Assembly (NCBI GenBank): GCA_002700865.1
Contig: PAFB01000067.1
Location: 1 to 35,718 of the forward strand
Origin: Rhodospirillaceae bacterium
GTDB lineage: Bacteria > Pseudomonadota > Alphaproteobacteria > UBA7985
Reading direction: 5' to 3'
DNA length: 35,718 nucleotides
The notes beneath the pieces are model-generated. The model was not told the DNA's origin and made no database searches. It was given only the letters and a program-made list of their open reading frames with translations. This document shows, in pieces, positions 7,163 to 14,702 of the stretch. The translations under genes were made by a program, and so were the position numbers. Position 1 is the first letter of the stretch. Every line of letters starts with the position of its first letter.

Positions 7163-8938
7163 ATGAGCGATACCAAAACTGGCGCAGAGACCCTTATCAA
7201 CGCTTTGGTCGAGCAAGGCGTGGAAGTAATCTTCGGCTATCCCGGCGGGGCAGTGCTGCCCATCTACGACGCCCTGTTTCAGCAAAATTCGATCCGTCAC
7301 ATTCTGGTGCGGCACGAGCAGGCGGCGGTTCATGCTGCCGAAGGCTATGCTCGGTCAACGGGCAAAGTTGGTTGTGTGCTGGTTACCTCTGGCCCGGGGG
7401 CGACCAACGCCGTGACGGGGCTGACCGATGCGCTGATGGACTCGATTCCGATTGTCTGCCTGACCGGTCAGGTGCCAACGCACCTCATCGGCCAAGACGC
7501 GTTTCAGGAAGCCGACACCACGGGCATCACCCGCGCCTGCACCAAGCACAACTATCTGGTCAAGAACGCCGATGACGTGTCTTCGGTGGTCCATGAAGCC
7601 TTTTTGGTGGCCAGCACCGGGCGTCCTGGCCCAGTCGTTATCGACCTGCCCAAAGACGTGCTGATGAACCAAACCGGCGTTTATAAGCGTAAAGCCGATG
7701 TGCGGCGCAGCTCTTACCGGCCTGTGGTTAAGGGTGAACTGTCGCAGATCGAAAAGGCGGTAGAAGCCTTGGCCGGTGCCAAGCGTCCGATCATTTACGC
7801 CGGCGGCGGCGTGATCAATGCTGGCCCCAATGCCTCAAAGCTGCTGGTTGAATTCACCCGAATGACCGGTGTCCCGATTACAAACACGCTGATGGGGCTG
7901 GGCGTTTACCCCGCTTCGGATAAGCAGTTTGTCGGCATGTTGGGGATGCACGGCACTTACGAAGCCAACCTCGCCATGTACAATTGTGATGTCATGATCA
8001 ACATCGGCGCGCGGTTTGATGACCGGATTACCGGCAAGATCGATGAATTCTCGCCCAACTCCACCAAAGTTCATGTCGATATCGACCCCTCGTCGATCAA
8101 CAAGAACATCATGGTCGATATCCCGATTATCGGTGACGCCGGACACGTTCTCGAAGACATGATCCGCATGTGGCGGTCCAAGGCGCTGTCGATCGACGCT
8201 GGCGCGCTGTCTGACTGGTGGGGGCAGATAGAGTCGTGGCGGTCGGTGGACTGTCTGGGCTTCACCCAGGACACGGGCGACGCCGAAATCCGCCCTCAGC
8301 ACGCCCTCAAGCGCTTGCATGAAATGACCAAGCATCGCGACGATGTTCTGATTTCAACCGAAGTGGGTCAGCACCAGATGTGGGCGGCTCAGTACATTGG
8401 CTTTGAAAAGCCAAACCGGTGGATGACCTCTGGCGGTCTGGGCACTATGGGCTACGGTTTTCCGGCAGCGATTGGTATGCAGATTGGTAATCCTGACGCC
8501 TGCTGTATCGACGTCGCGGGGGAGGCTTCGATCCTGATGAATATTCAGGAGCTTTCGACAGCCGTTCAATATCGCCTGCCCGTGAAAATCATGATCATCA
8601 ACAACCAGTGGATGGGCATGGTCCGCCAGTGGCAGGAATTGTTGCACGGGGGTCGGTATGCTGAATCTTATACGGAAAGCCTGCCTGACTTCGTAAAGCT
8701 GGCGGAGAGCTTTGGGGCCAAGGGTATTCGGGCGACCAAAGAAAGCGAACTCGACGCCGCCCTCCAAGAAATGCTCGACAGCGACACCATGACGATCTTC
8801 GACTGCTGCGTCACCAAGGACGAGAACTGTTTCCCCATGATCCCGTCAGGCAAGCCGCACTACGATATGCTGCTGCCCGGTACCAGTCAGGAAAAGGTTG
8901 CCGCCGCCATTCAGGGCGAAGGTCTGGCGCTGGTGTAA
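7163..8938 (+). CDS. ilvB: Acetolactate synthase large (catalytic) subunit
   Basis: ThDP/FAD enzyme that condenses two pyruvates to acetolactate, or pyruvate with 2-ketobutyrate, the first common step to valine, leucine and isoleucine. It has the three thiamine-enzyme domains: N-terminal (catalytic Glu52 in RHEQAAVHAAEGYAR), central FAD-binding (about 195-330) and C-terminal ThDP-binding with NNQWMGMVRQWQELLHGG. The usual GDG/GDA metal motif reads G-E-A-S, so Glu454 stands at the Mg-binding Asp position. The C-terminal CFPMIPSGKPHYDML fits family. Start ATG 7163 gives 591 residues; an in-frame TTG at 7142 is less likely. The small subunit follows 55 bases downstream. The gene could equally be called ilvI. 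Confidence 0.94.
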   Translation: MSDTKTGAETLINALVEQGVEVIFGYPGGAVLPIYDALFQQNSIRHILVRHEQAAVHAAEGYARSTGKVGCVLVTSGPGATNAVTGLTDALMDSIPIVCLTGQVPTHLIGQDAFQEADTTGITRACTKHNYLVKNADDVSSVVHEAFLVASTGRPGPVVIDLPKDVLMNQTGVYKRKADVRRSSYRPVVKGELSQIEKAVEALAGAKRPIIYAGGGVINAGPNASKLLVEFTRMTGVPITNTLMGLGVYPASDKQFVGMLGMHGTYEANLAMYNCDVMINIGARFDDRITGKIDEFSPNSTKVHVDIDPSSINKNIMVDIPIIGDAGHVLEDMIRMWRSKALSIDAGALSDWWGQIESWRSVDCLGFTQDTGDAEIRPQHALKRLHEMTKHRDDVLISTEVGQHQMWAAQYIGFEKPNRWMTSGGLGTMGYGFPAAIGMQIGNPDACCIDVAGEASILMNIQELSTAVQYRLPVKIMIINNQWMGMVRQWQELLHGGRYAESYTESLPDFVKLAESFGAKGIRATKESELDAALQEMLDSDTMTIFDCCVTKDENCFPMIPSGKPHYDMLLPGTSQEKVAAAIQGEGLALV

Positions 8939-8993
8939 ACCGGCTGCCATCTTCCGTCGCTTCCTCAACCCCTTACGTTCCGGACCCCAAATT

Positions 8994-9509
8994 ATGTCTG
9001 AAACCCGTACTTTTGCTGTTCTTGTCGATAACGAACCTGGCGTACTTGCGCGCGTGATCGGGCTGTTTTCCGGGCGTGGCTACAACATTGAGTCGCTGAC
9101 GGTGACAGAAGTTGATGATGACGCGAACTTATCCCGCATCACCATCGTCACAGGCGGCACCACCCAGGTTCTGATCCAGATCCGTAATCTGCTGGAACGT
9201 CTCGTGCCCGTGCATCGCGTGGAAGACCTCACGGCAAATGCGAACAGCAACGATCTGGAGCCACCGGTTCAGCGCGAGTTGGCTTTGGTCAAGGTCGTGG
9301 GTGCGGGTGACAAGCGGGTCGAAGCGCTTCGTATCGCCGATATCTTCAAGGCTGAAGTCGTTGATACCGGCCTGAGCCATTTCGTCTTCGAAGTGAAAGG
9401 CCGCAAGGAGCAGCTGGACCGCTTTATTGAACTGATGGTGCCGCTGGGACTGAATGAAATCTGCCGCTCAGGCGTGATTGCCGTCTCTCGCGGTGATCAG
9501 GCTCTCTAA
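8994..9509 (+). CDS. ilvN: Acetolactate synthase small (regulatory) subunit
   Basis: Regulatory partner of the large subunit; it activates the enzyme and mediates valine feedback. The N-terminal ACT domain (about residues 4-78) starts with the typical TFAVLVDNEPGVLARVIGLF and SGRGYNIESLTV; the C-terminal domain (about 90-168) has the family's RELALVKV and EICRSGVIAVSRG. ATG 8994 gives 171 residues, the usual size; the frame stays open upstream to 8898 but overlaps ilvB and lacks family sequence there. Also named ilvH. Confidence 0.94.
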   Translation: MSETRTFAVLVDNEPGVLARVIGLFSGRGYNIESLTVTEVDDDANLSRITIVTGGTTQVLIQIRNLLERLVPVHRVEDLTANANSNDLEPPVQRELALVKVVGAGDKRVEALRIADIFKAEVVDTGLSHFVFEVKGRKEQLDRFIELMVPLGLNEICRSGVIAVSRGDQAL

Positions 9510-9557
9510 CCCTCAGTGTTTGGACGCATTAAGCGACCGAATGCAAGCCCCGCAGAT

Positions 9558-9577
9558 CCGGGTCTGGACGGACCCGG
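9558..9577 (+). other. Hairpin between ilvN and ilvC
   Basis: CCGGGTC (9558-9564) pairs perfectly with GACCCGG (9571-9577) around a 6-base loop. It is followed by TTTCC, so termination would be weak at best. It lies in the 131-base ilvN-ilvC gap and might tune read-through or RNA stability. Confidence 0.45.
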
Positions 9578-9640
9578 TTTCCAAGGGTAATCCGCTCTTC
9601 AATACGAACTCTAATGACGATTCCTCGGGAGGAAGCACCA

Positions 9641-10675
9641 ATGGCCATGCGCGTTTACTACGACAGCGATTGCGACATTAATCTGATCAAGGACAAGAAC
9701 GTCCTGATCGTCGGCTATGGCTCACAGGGCCACGCTCACGCAAACAATCTGAAGGATTCGGGCTGTAAGCACGTGAAAGTCGGCTTGCGTCCGGGTTCTG
9801 GTTCGGCGGCAAAGGCCGAAGCGGCTGGTCTCGAAGTTACAGACCCGGCGACTGGCGCGGCCTGGGCTGACGTTACCATGGTTCTGGTGCCTGATGAGTT
9901 GCAGGCTGATCTGTGGGTGGATTCCCTGCGTGATAACATGAAGCAGGGTTCTGCGCTGGCGTTTGCACACGGCTTGAACATCCACTTTCAGCTGATTGAA
10001 GCCCGTCCCGACCTCGACATCATCATGATTGCTCCCAAGGGCCCCGGCCACTTGGTTCGCGCCGAGTACCTCAAGGGCGCCGGTGTACCAACCCTGATCG
10101 CGGTTGAGCAGGACGCGTCTGGCAATGCTAAGGATATCGCTTTGTCCTACGCCTCCTCAAACGGGGGTGGCCGCGCAGGCATCATCGAGACCACCTTCAA
10201 AGAAGAGTGTGAGACCGATTTGTTTGGCGAGCAGGCCGTTCTGTGTGGTGGTGTTTCGCACCTCATCATGGCTGGCTTCGAGACACTGGTGGAAGCTGGC
10301 TACGCGCCGGAAATGGCCTACTTTGAGTGTCTGCACGAAACCAAGCTCATCGTTGATCTTCTGTACGAGGGCGGCATGGCCAACATGCGCTACTCGATTT
10401 CCAACACGGCGGAATACGGTGACTACATGACCGGCCCCCGCATGGTGACGGATGAGACCAAAGCTGAGATGAAGCGTGTCCTCGAAGATATCCAGACGGG
10501 CCGTTTTGCTCGCGATTTCGTGCTTGAGAACAAGGCGGGCCAGCCGCACTTGAAGACCAAGCGTAAGCTGCAGCAGAGCCACCAGATCGAAGAAGTTGGT
10601 TCCAAGCTGCGGGCTATGATGCCTTGGCTGTCCGAGAACAAGCTGGTGGACAAGGCGACCTCCTCGGGTCAGTAA
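9641..10675 (+). CDS. ilvC: Ketol-acid reductoisomerase (class I)
   Basis: Converts acetolactate or acetohydroxybutyrate to dihydroxy acids with NADPH and Mg. The N-terminal Rossmann fold has VGYGSQGHAHA (residues 24-34), and the all-helical C-terminal domain carries the metal-binding DLFGEQAVLCGG and ECLHETKLIVDL motifs and the serine of RYSISNTAEYG. GGAGGA at 9628-9633 lies 7 bases before ATG 9641; a second ATG at 9647 is where many homologues begin. The 344 residues agree with class I length. It follows ilvB-ilvN and ends in a strong terminator, closing the ilv unit. Confidence 0.95.
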   Translation: MAMRVYYDSDCDINLIKDKNVLIVGYGSQGHAHANNLKDSGCKHVKVGLRPGSGSAAKAEAAGLEVTDPATGAAWADVTMVLVPDELQADLWVDSLRDNMKQGSALAFAHGLNIHFQLIEARPDLDIIMIAPKGPGHLVRAEYLKGAGVPTLIAVEQDASGNAKDIALSYASSNGGGRAGIIETTFKEECETDLFGEQAVLCGGVSHLIMAGFETLVEAGYAPEMAYFECLHETKLIVDLLYEGGMANMRYSISNTAEYGDYMTGPRMVTDETKAEMKRVLEDIQTGRFARDFVLENKAGQPHLKTKRKLQQSHQIEEVGSKLRAMMPWLSENKLVDKATSSGQ

Positions 10676-10683
10676 GCCAAGTC

Positions 10684-10697
10684 TACAGTCGACTGTA
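10684..10697. repeat. Perfect 14-bp palindrome after ilvC
   Basis: TACAGTCGACTGTA is its own reverse complement. It lies 9 bases after the ilvC stop and 6 before the terminator stem. It may be chance, a protein-binding site, or part of the 3' end structure. Confidence 0.4.
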
Positions 10698-10703
10698 ACG
10701 GAG

Positions 10704-10738
10704 CGGGGGCGAGCCATTTATGGGTTCGCCCCCGTTTT
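10704..10738 (+). terminator. Intrinsic terminator after ilvC
   Basis: Stem CGGGGGCGA (10704-10712) and TCGCCCCCG (10726-10734), extended by two more pairs towards a loop rich in A and T, followed by TTTT (10735-10738). Confidence 0.88.
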
Positions 10739-10802
10739 GCGTTATGGACCTTTGTTGCGCCTCGGGATTGCCAAGCTGTACGAGTCGTGTTTTCATTCAG
10801 TC

Positions 10803-10850
10803 ATGGAATTCAAAGCGGCCCTTACTGTTCTGCTTCTACCCAGCCCCTGA
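10803..10850 (+). CDS. Candidate leucine-rich leader peptide upstream of leuA
   Basis: A 15-codon frame encodes MEFKAALTVLLLPSP with four Leu codons, three of them consecutive (CTG CTT CTA at 10830-10838), and ends at TGA 10848-10850. It lies 150 bases before leuA, in the same direction, where a leucine attenuation leader would be expected. The last codons and the stop lie in the 5' arm of a perfect 8-bp stem. No good ribosome binding site is visible. The arrangement suggests that a ribosome pausing at Leu codons senses charged tRNA-Leu; that is inference from position and codon content. Confidence 0.5.
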   Translation: MEFKAALTVLLLPSP

Positions 10851-10991
10851 CGTCTCAGCCGGGCTGCGCTCCGGCATGCGATCAGGGGCCTTGAAAAACC
10901 TTCCTCCAAAATGCGACAACACGGCACCAAAGACGCGGCCTCAAGACCAACCTGACGTTGGCACGGGCGCGAGCGGACGCCGAGATCAGGA
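10843..10991 (+). promoter_or_regulatory. Candidate attenuator/sequestering structure in the leuA leader
   Basis: Four short arms can pair in alternative ways. Arm 1 GCCCCTGA (10843-10850) pairs with arm 2 TCAGGGGC (10882-10889), enclosing GCCGG/CCGGC (10858-10862, 10871-10875). Arm 3 CCTGA (10951-10955) pairs with arm 4 TCAGG (10986-10990), supported by TTGGC/GCCGA (10958-10962, 10979-10983). Arm 4 contains the leuA Shine-Dalgarno AGGA (10988-10991). Arm 2 could instead pair with arm 3 (5 bp), and CCAAC/GTTGG (10947-10951, 10957-10961) would also compete with 3:4. There is no T-run, so control would act on leuA translation rather than by intrinsic termination. No other gene is seen in this 325-base gap. 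Confidence 0.4.
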
Positions 10992-11000
10992 CTAAGATTC

Positions 11001-12578
11001 ATGAGCATGCAGAAAACCGACGAAAACCGCGTCAAAATCTTTGACACCACCTTGCGCGATGGCGAGCAATCGCCGGGCTTTTCCATGAACCACGAGGAAA
11101 AGCTGCGGATGGCGTCAATGCTGGAAGAGCTGGGCGTCGATATCATCGAGGCTGGCTTCCCCATCGCCTCTCAGGGTGATTTCGAATCTGTACGGGCAAT
11201 CGCCAAGCAAGCCTCCGACACCGTTGCGATTGCCGGGCTGTGCCGAGCCTCGACCAAGGATATCGACCGGGCGTGGGAAGCATTGCAGTACGCGCCAAAG
11301 GCGCGGATTCATACCTTCATTTCGACCTCTCCGGTCCATATGAAATACAAGCTTCGCATGGAACCGGAAGCCGTGCTTGAGGCGATCCACAACTCCGTTT
11401 CGCACGCCGCTTCGCTGACCAACGATGTCGAATGGTCCCCTGAGGATGGCACGCGGACGGAGCCGGATTTTCTGGTCAAGTCGATTACGACAGCGGTAAA
11501 GGCCGGTGCGACCACGATTAACGTGCCGGATACGGTGGGCTATTTGGTCGCCGATGAGTATGCCGAACTGATCCGCATGCTGCTCAACTCGGTACCGGGC
11601 TTGGACAAGTGCACCATCTCCACCCACTGCCACAACGATTTGGGCGTTGCGGTTGCAAACTCGCTGGGTGGTGTTTCTGCCGGCGCGCGGCAGATCGAGT
11701 GCACGATCAACGGTATTGGCGAGCGGGCTGGTAACGCGTCGCTTGAGGAAGTCGCAATGGCCCTGCAAGTGCGCGGCGATCGCCTGCCGTACTGGACCAA
11801 CATCGACAGCACCAAGCTGCTCAGAGCGTCGCAGATGCTGCAGTCGATCACCGGCTTTTCGGTGCAGCCCAACAAAGCCATCGTCGGCGCAAACGCTTTC
11901 GCGCACGAGTCCGGTATTCATCAGGACGGTATGCTGAAGAACGCGCAGACTTATGAAATCATGACCCCGGAGAGTGTTGGCTGGACCAAAACCAATCTGG
12001 TTCTGGGCAAGCACTCTGGCCGCGCCGCTTTCCGCGATAAACTTGTGCAGCTGGGTTACGAAGACATCGGCGAGAACGCGTTCCAGGACGCTTTTGTGCG
12101 GTTCAAGGATTTGGCTGATCACAAGAAAGAAGTCACAGATGAAGACATCGTAGCGCTGGTTGACGACAGTGCCAGCGATCAGGCGGCGTCCTTCACCCTT
12201 GATGACCTGAAAATCCACTCGATTGTGCACGGTGTTGCGCGCGTTGACGTGACGGTGAGCGTGGAGGGCAAGGCTCAGACGGTCACGACGGAAGGCAACG
12301 GCGCTGTGGACGCGATCTTTAAGGGCATCAAAGACGTAACCGGTCTGCAGGATCAAAAGCTCGATCTCTATCAGGTTCACGCTGTTACTGGCGGAACAGA
12401 TGCACAGGCGAAGGTGACGGTGCGTTTGAGCCAGGAAGGCCGGACTGTGTCTGGTACGGGCGCTGATTACGATACCCTTTTTGCCTCCGCTCGGGCCTAT
12501 ATCCACGCCCTGAACAAGCTGCAAAGCTCCGAACGGCGGGTGCATGCGCATCGGGGCGGTGAGGGCGAGGCAGCCTGA
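11001..12578 (+). CDS. leuA: 2-isopropylmalate synthase
   Basis: First committed step of leucine synthesis: condenses 2-ketoisovalerate (from the ilv pathway) with acetyl-CoA. The HMGL-type TIM barrel opens with FDTTLRDGEQSPGFSM (about residues 14-29), with metal ligands His209 and His211 in HCHNDLG; the motif NGIGERAGNASLEE follows. The C-terminal LeuA regulatory domain (about 385-505) normally binds leucine for feedback inhibition. The length of 525 residues is typical of long-form LeuA. ATG 11001 is preceded by AGGA at 10988-10991 (9-base spacing), which lies in a possible sequestering hairpin. It follows the ilv genes and ends in a strong terminator. Confidence 0.94.
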   Translation: MSMQKTDENRVKIFDTTLRDGEQSPGFSMNHEEKLRMASMLEELGVDIIEAGFPIASQGDFESVRAIAKQASDTVAIAGLCRASTKDIDRAWEALQYAPKARIHTFISTSPVHMKYKLRMEPEAVLEAIHNSVSHAASLTNDVEWSPEDGTRTEPDFLVKSITTAVKAGATTINVPDTVGYLVADEYAELIRMLLNSVPGLDKCTISTHCHNDLGVAVANSLGGVSAGARQIECTINGIGERAGNASLEEVAMALQVRGDRLPYWTNIDSTKLLRASQMLQSITGFSVQPNKAIVGANAFAHESGIHQDGMLKNAQTYEIMTPESVGWTKTNLVLGKHSGRAAFRDKLVQLGYEDIGENAFQDAFVRFKDLADHKKEVTDEDIVALVDDSASDQAASFTLDDLKIHSIVHGVARVDVTVSVEGKAQTVTTEGNGAVDAIFKGIKDVTGLQDQKLDLYQVHAVTGGTDAQAKVTVRLSQEGRTVSGTGADYDTLFASARAYIHALNKLQSSERRVHAHRGGEGEAA

Positions 12579-12609
12579 CCGCACTGAGCCTGCTCAGTCC
12601 AATAGACTG

Positions 12610-12643
12610 AAAAAGCGCTCTGCGGCAGTAGGGCGCTTTTTTT
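12610..12643 (+). terminator. Intrinsic terminator after leuA
   Basis: AAAAAGCGC (12610-12618) pairs with GCGCTTTTT (12633-12641), extended by a T-G and a C-G pair, with a 10-base loop and seven T (12637-12643). Confidence 0.92.
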
Positions 12644-13036
12644 GGCGTGTCCTGCGTACAAGGCTCCATTCAATCAAGGGCAGGAGTCACCTATAAAATA
12701 CGAAATAATGTAAAATCAAAAATAAATATTATCGTTATTTCGCAGTGAGTTAAGGATGGGCAGGTCCGGCTGAGAGGGTGGTCAACCATTCGGGCGAAAG
12801 ACCTGGCGCCGCTGGTTTTGGGTGGGCGGTGTCACTTGCTCTCTCCCCACCCTTGAAGCAGCAAATGAACGAACCAACTGGTCTGTGAGGGGGTCACTTA
12901 GCGAACCGCCGCTGCTGACACTGCAATCCAGCATCTCGCTGAAAGATGCAGTTGGGGCGCATTTTGTGTTTCACCCACCGACGATAAGCCCTAAAAACAC
13001 CGTCCAAGATCAGTCAAAAGTTTGGAGCGTTCGGAT
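12644..13036. other. Long non-coding gap with AT-rich patch and nested inverted repeats
   Basis: No convincing gene is seen here. From 12688 to 12740 the sequence turns very AT-rich, with CGAAATAATG (12701-12710) facing CGTTATTTCG (12733-12742), and a possible promoter TTCAAT (12669-12674) / TATAAA (12692-12697) with 17-base spacing. Downstream, several arms can nest: CAGGTC/GACCTG (12761-12766, 12800-12805), GCGCC/GGCGC (12806-12810, 12956-12960), GCTGG/CCAGC (12811-12815, 12928-12932), GGCGGT/ACCGCC (12825-12830, 12905-12910) and GCATCT/AGATGC (12931-12936, 12944-12949); not all can form together. The region could be a long ferredoxin leader or a small-RNA gene, and matches no RNA family I can name. 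Confidence 0.35.
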
Positions 13037-13348
13037 ATGCCAAGCATAACAGTCGTCGACCGCGATGGAAGCGAGCAGGCCATTGAGGCCAAAAGCGGCC
13101 ACAAGGTCATGGAAATTATCCGCGACGCAGGCATGAATATCGAAGCCGCTTGTGGTGGCTGCTGTGCTTGCGCGACGTGCCACGTCTATGTTGATGGTGA
13201 TTGGTTTGGAAAGCTCGCAAATGCCGATGAGGAAGAGCTGGATATGCTTGATCTGGCTATGGACGTGCAGGACACCAGCCGCCTGTCATGCCAGCTTGAA
13301 ATGTCAGACGATCTTGATGGCTTGCGCGTAGAACTCGCTCCAGCCTAA
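13037..13348 (+). CDS. [2Fe-2S] ferredoxin, adrenodoxin type
   Basis: Small soluble electron carrier of 103 residues with the plant/adrenodoxin ferredoxin fold. The cluster ligands are Cys39, Cys45, Cys48 and Cys85 (CX5CX2C ... C), in ACGGCCACATCHVYV and LSCQ. Two extra cysteines, Cys42 and Cys43, lie inside the cluster loop; one is common in relatives, two seem less usual. The C-terminal part DEEELDMLDLA is the acidic partner-binding helix typical of the family. ATG 13037 has GGAG at 13024-13027 (9-base spacing). Homologues serve Fe-S assembly or P450 and related oxygenases; the neighbours do not show which. The gene stands alone after a 458-base gap. Confidence 0.9.
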   Translation: MPSITVVDRDGSEQAIEAKSGHKVMEIIRDAGMNIEAACGGCCACATCHVYVDGDWFGKLANADEEELDMLDLAMDVQDTSRLSCQLEMSDDLDGLRVELAPA

Positions 13349-13424
13349 TGGCCTCAGGGCAACCCCGTCCTCTGTGAGCCTTGCTCAGCCTTTAGCATTG
13401 ACCCCTTACACACTCGATTTTCGG

Positions 13425-13452
13425 TGCCAATCAGGATGCTCTGATTTTGGCA
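13425..13452. repeat. Inverted repeat between the ferredoxin and LysR genes
   Basis: TGCCAATCAG (13425-13434) faces CTGATTTTGGCA (13441-13452): TCAG/CTGA and TGCCAA/TTGGCA pair, with two unpaired T on one side and a 6-base centre. No T-run follows, so it is more likely an operator, perhaps for the LysR regulator 190 bases downstream, than a terminator. The rest of the 294-base gap (13349-13642) shows nothing clear. Confidence 0.4.
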
Positions 13453-13642
13453 GCGCTTGTGGTCATGGGGTGATCTCAACGCATCTGGAAACGCGAAAGT
13501 ATTCGTGATAAACAACTCTAGCACGAAGCCTGCACGTTCTCGGGGGACAAATGTAGAGGCTTTTTCCTCCTGTTTACATCTCACCCAAACTGAAGCTGTC
13601 CATTGGGTAAACAGCCTCGGTTCAACTGAGAGGCTAGAAATC

Positions 13643-14698
13643 GTGAAGCAATTGCGTTCATCCCTTTCTGAGGGCTTCATCAAGATTGGCGCCGACCAAA
13701 AAATCAGTCCAGATGTCTGGGAAGATTTACGCGTTCTGTTGGCTTTTGCGCGCGCGGGTACCATTGCGAAGTGTGCTGAATTGCTGGGGGTAACGCAGCC
13801 AACCGTTATCCGTAAACTCGCCGCGCTGGAAGAGGCGATGGACCGTCGCCTATTGGTTCGCAACACCCGCGGGTCCTCGCTGACTCAGGAAGGCGAGAAG
13901 CTGGTCGCGCTGGCTGATCAAATGGACCGTCAAGTCGCCATGGCCCTCAACGCGGCAACGCTTGATCATTCCGAGGTCGCAGGCAACGTCCGTATCTCCT
14001 GCACCGACGGCTTGCTGAGCTACTGGCTCGCGCCGCGCGTTGAGGAGTTTAAGGCTGAATATCCCGGTATTTCGCTGGAGCTGTATTCGACCAACGAGCC
14101 CCCAGAGTTAGAGCGGCGCGAAGTCGATGTTGTGTGCTCGTTTCTGGACTTCCAGAACGCCAATATTCTCTCGCAGCGGGTCGGTTTCGTCCACCTGATC
14201 CCCTTTGTATCGCGGAGTTTTGTCAGCCAGCACGGCATGCCCGATGCCGACGAAGACTGGTCCAAGTACCCGATTGTTGATCACATAGCTTACCGGGATA
14301 TGGTGGCCGGGTTTGCCGACTGGATGAAGCTTACGGCCAACTCAAAAACCAAGTACGTTAGCAATAACTCGACGACCTATTACCATTTGGTGCGTTCGGG
14401 GCTCGGGATTGGTTTTCTGGGCAACTATGCGGCCCTGGACCCGGAGCTCATGACGATCATGGGCAACCCGGCCCATACCGTTACGCCCCTGTATGTCGGC
14501 GCGCTTCGGGTATTACACGACGATCCATCGGTCAAAGCTGTGGTTGAATGGGTGCATGAAACCTTCGAGCGTTTTGGTGATCCGTGGTTCCGTAAGACAC
14601 TGTTTCAGGCCGATTCTTCGGAATTGGATAACATGGCCCCGAACCGCGAAAAGCTGGAGGGCCTGCTTGGCGTGAACGTGATGACACATAACCGCTAG
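13643..14698 (+). CDS. LysR-family transcriptional regulator
   Basis: Winged helix-turn-helix at residues 28-87 (DLRVLLAFARAGTIAKCAELL, recognition helix TQPTVIRKL at 51-59, wing RNTRGSSLTQEGEKL), followed by a LysR substrate-binding domain (about 110-320). There is no ATG in frame before the HTH. GTG 13643 is chosen because GAGAGG at 13628-13633 lies 9 bases upstream; TTG 13652 is an alternative. The resulting 351 residues exceed the usual 300, with about 27 extra residues before the HTH and a longer tail. The frame is open upstream to 13457 without family sequence. It lies directly before serC and might control serine genes or itself, but the ligand is unknown. Confidence 0.85.
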   Translation: MKQLRSSLSEGFIKIGADQKISPDVWEDLRVLLAFARAGTIAKCAELLGVTQPTVIRKLAALEEAMDRRLLVRNTRGSSLTQEGEKLVALADQMDRQVAMALNAATLDHSEVAGNVRISCTDGLLSYWLAPRVEEFKAEYPGISLELYSTNEPPELERREVDVVCSFLDFQNANILSQRVGFVHLIPFVSRSFVSQHGMPDADEDWSKYPIVDHIAYRDMVAGFADWMKLTANSKTKYVSNNSTTYYHLVRSGLGIGFLGNYAALDPELMTIMGNPAHTVTPLYVGALRVLHDDPSVKAVVEWVHETFERFGDPWFRKTLFQADSSELDNMAPNREKLEGLLGVNVMTHNR

Positions 14699-14702
14699 GT
14701 CT

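Noticed and set aside
10720..10995. Possible 91-residue protein between ilvC and leuA
   Set aside because: It starts inside the ilvC terminator and has no conserved features; the shorter Leu-rich frame in a different phase fits the context better.
11115..12584. 489-codon open frame on the minus strand opposite leuA
   Set aside because: leuA is certain on the plus strand; the antisense product is rich in Arg, His and Val with no domain, as expected of codon-bias shadows.
12760..12830. TPP riboswitch, suggested by GGCTGAGAGGG at 12768-12778
   Set aside because: The other conserved TPP elements (CCTGATCTGG-type helix and the GCGNAGGGA end) are absent, and the neighbour is a ferredoxin, not a thiamine gene.
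12822..13049. 75-codon frame before the ferredoxin
   Set aside because: It overlaps the ferredoxin start in another frame, lacks a binding site and covers the inverted repeats.
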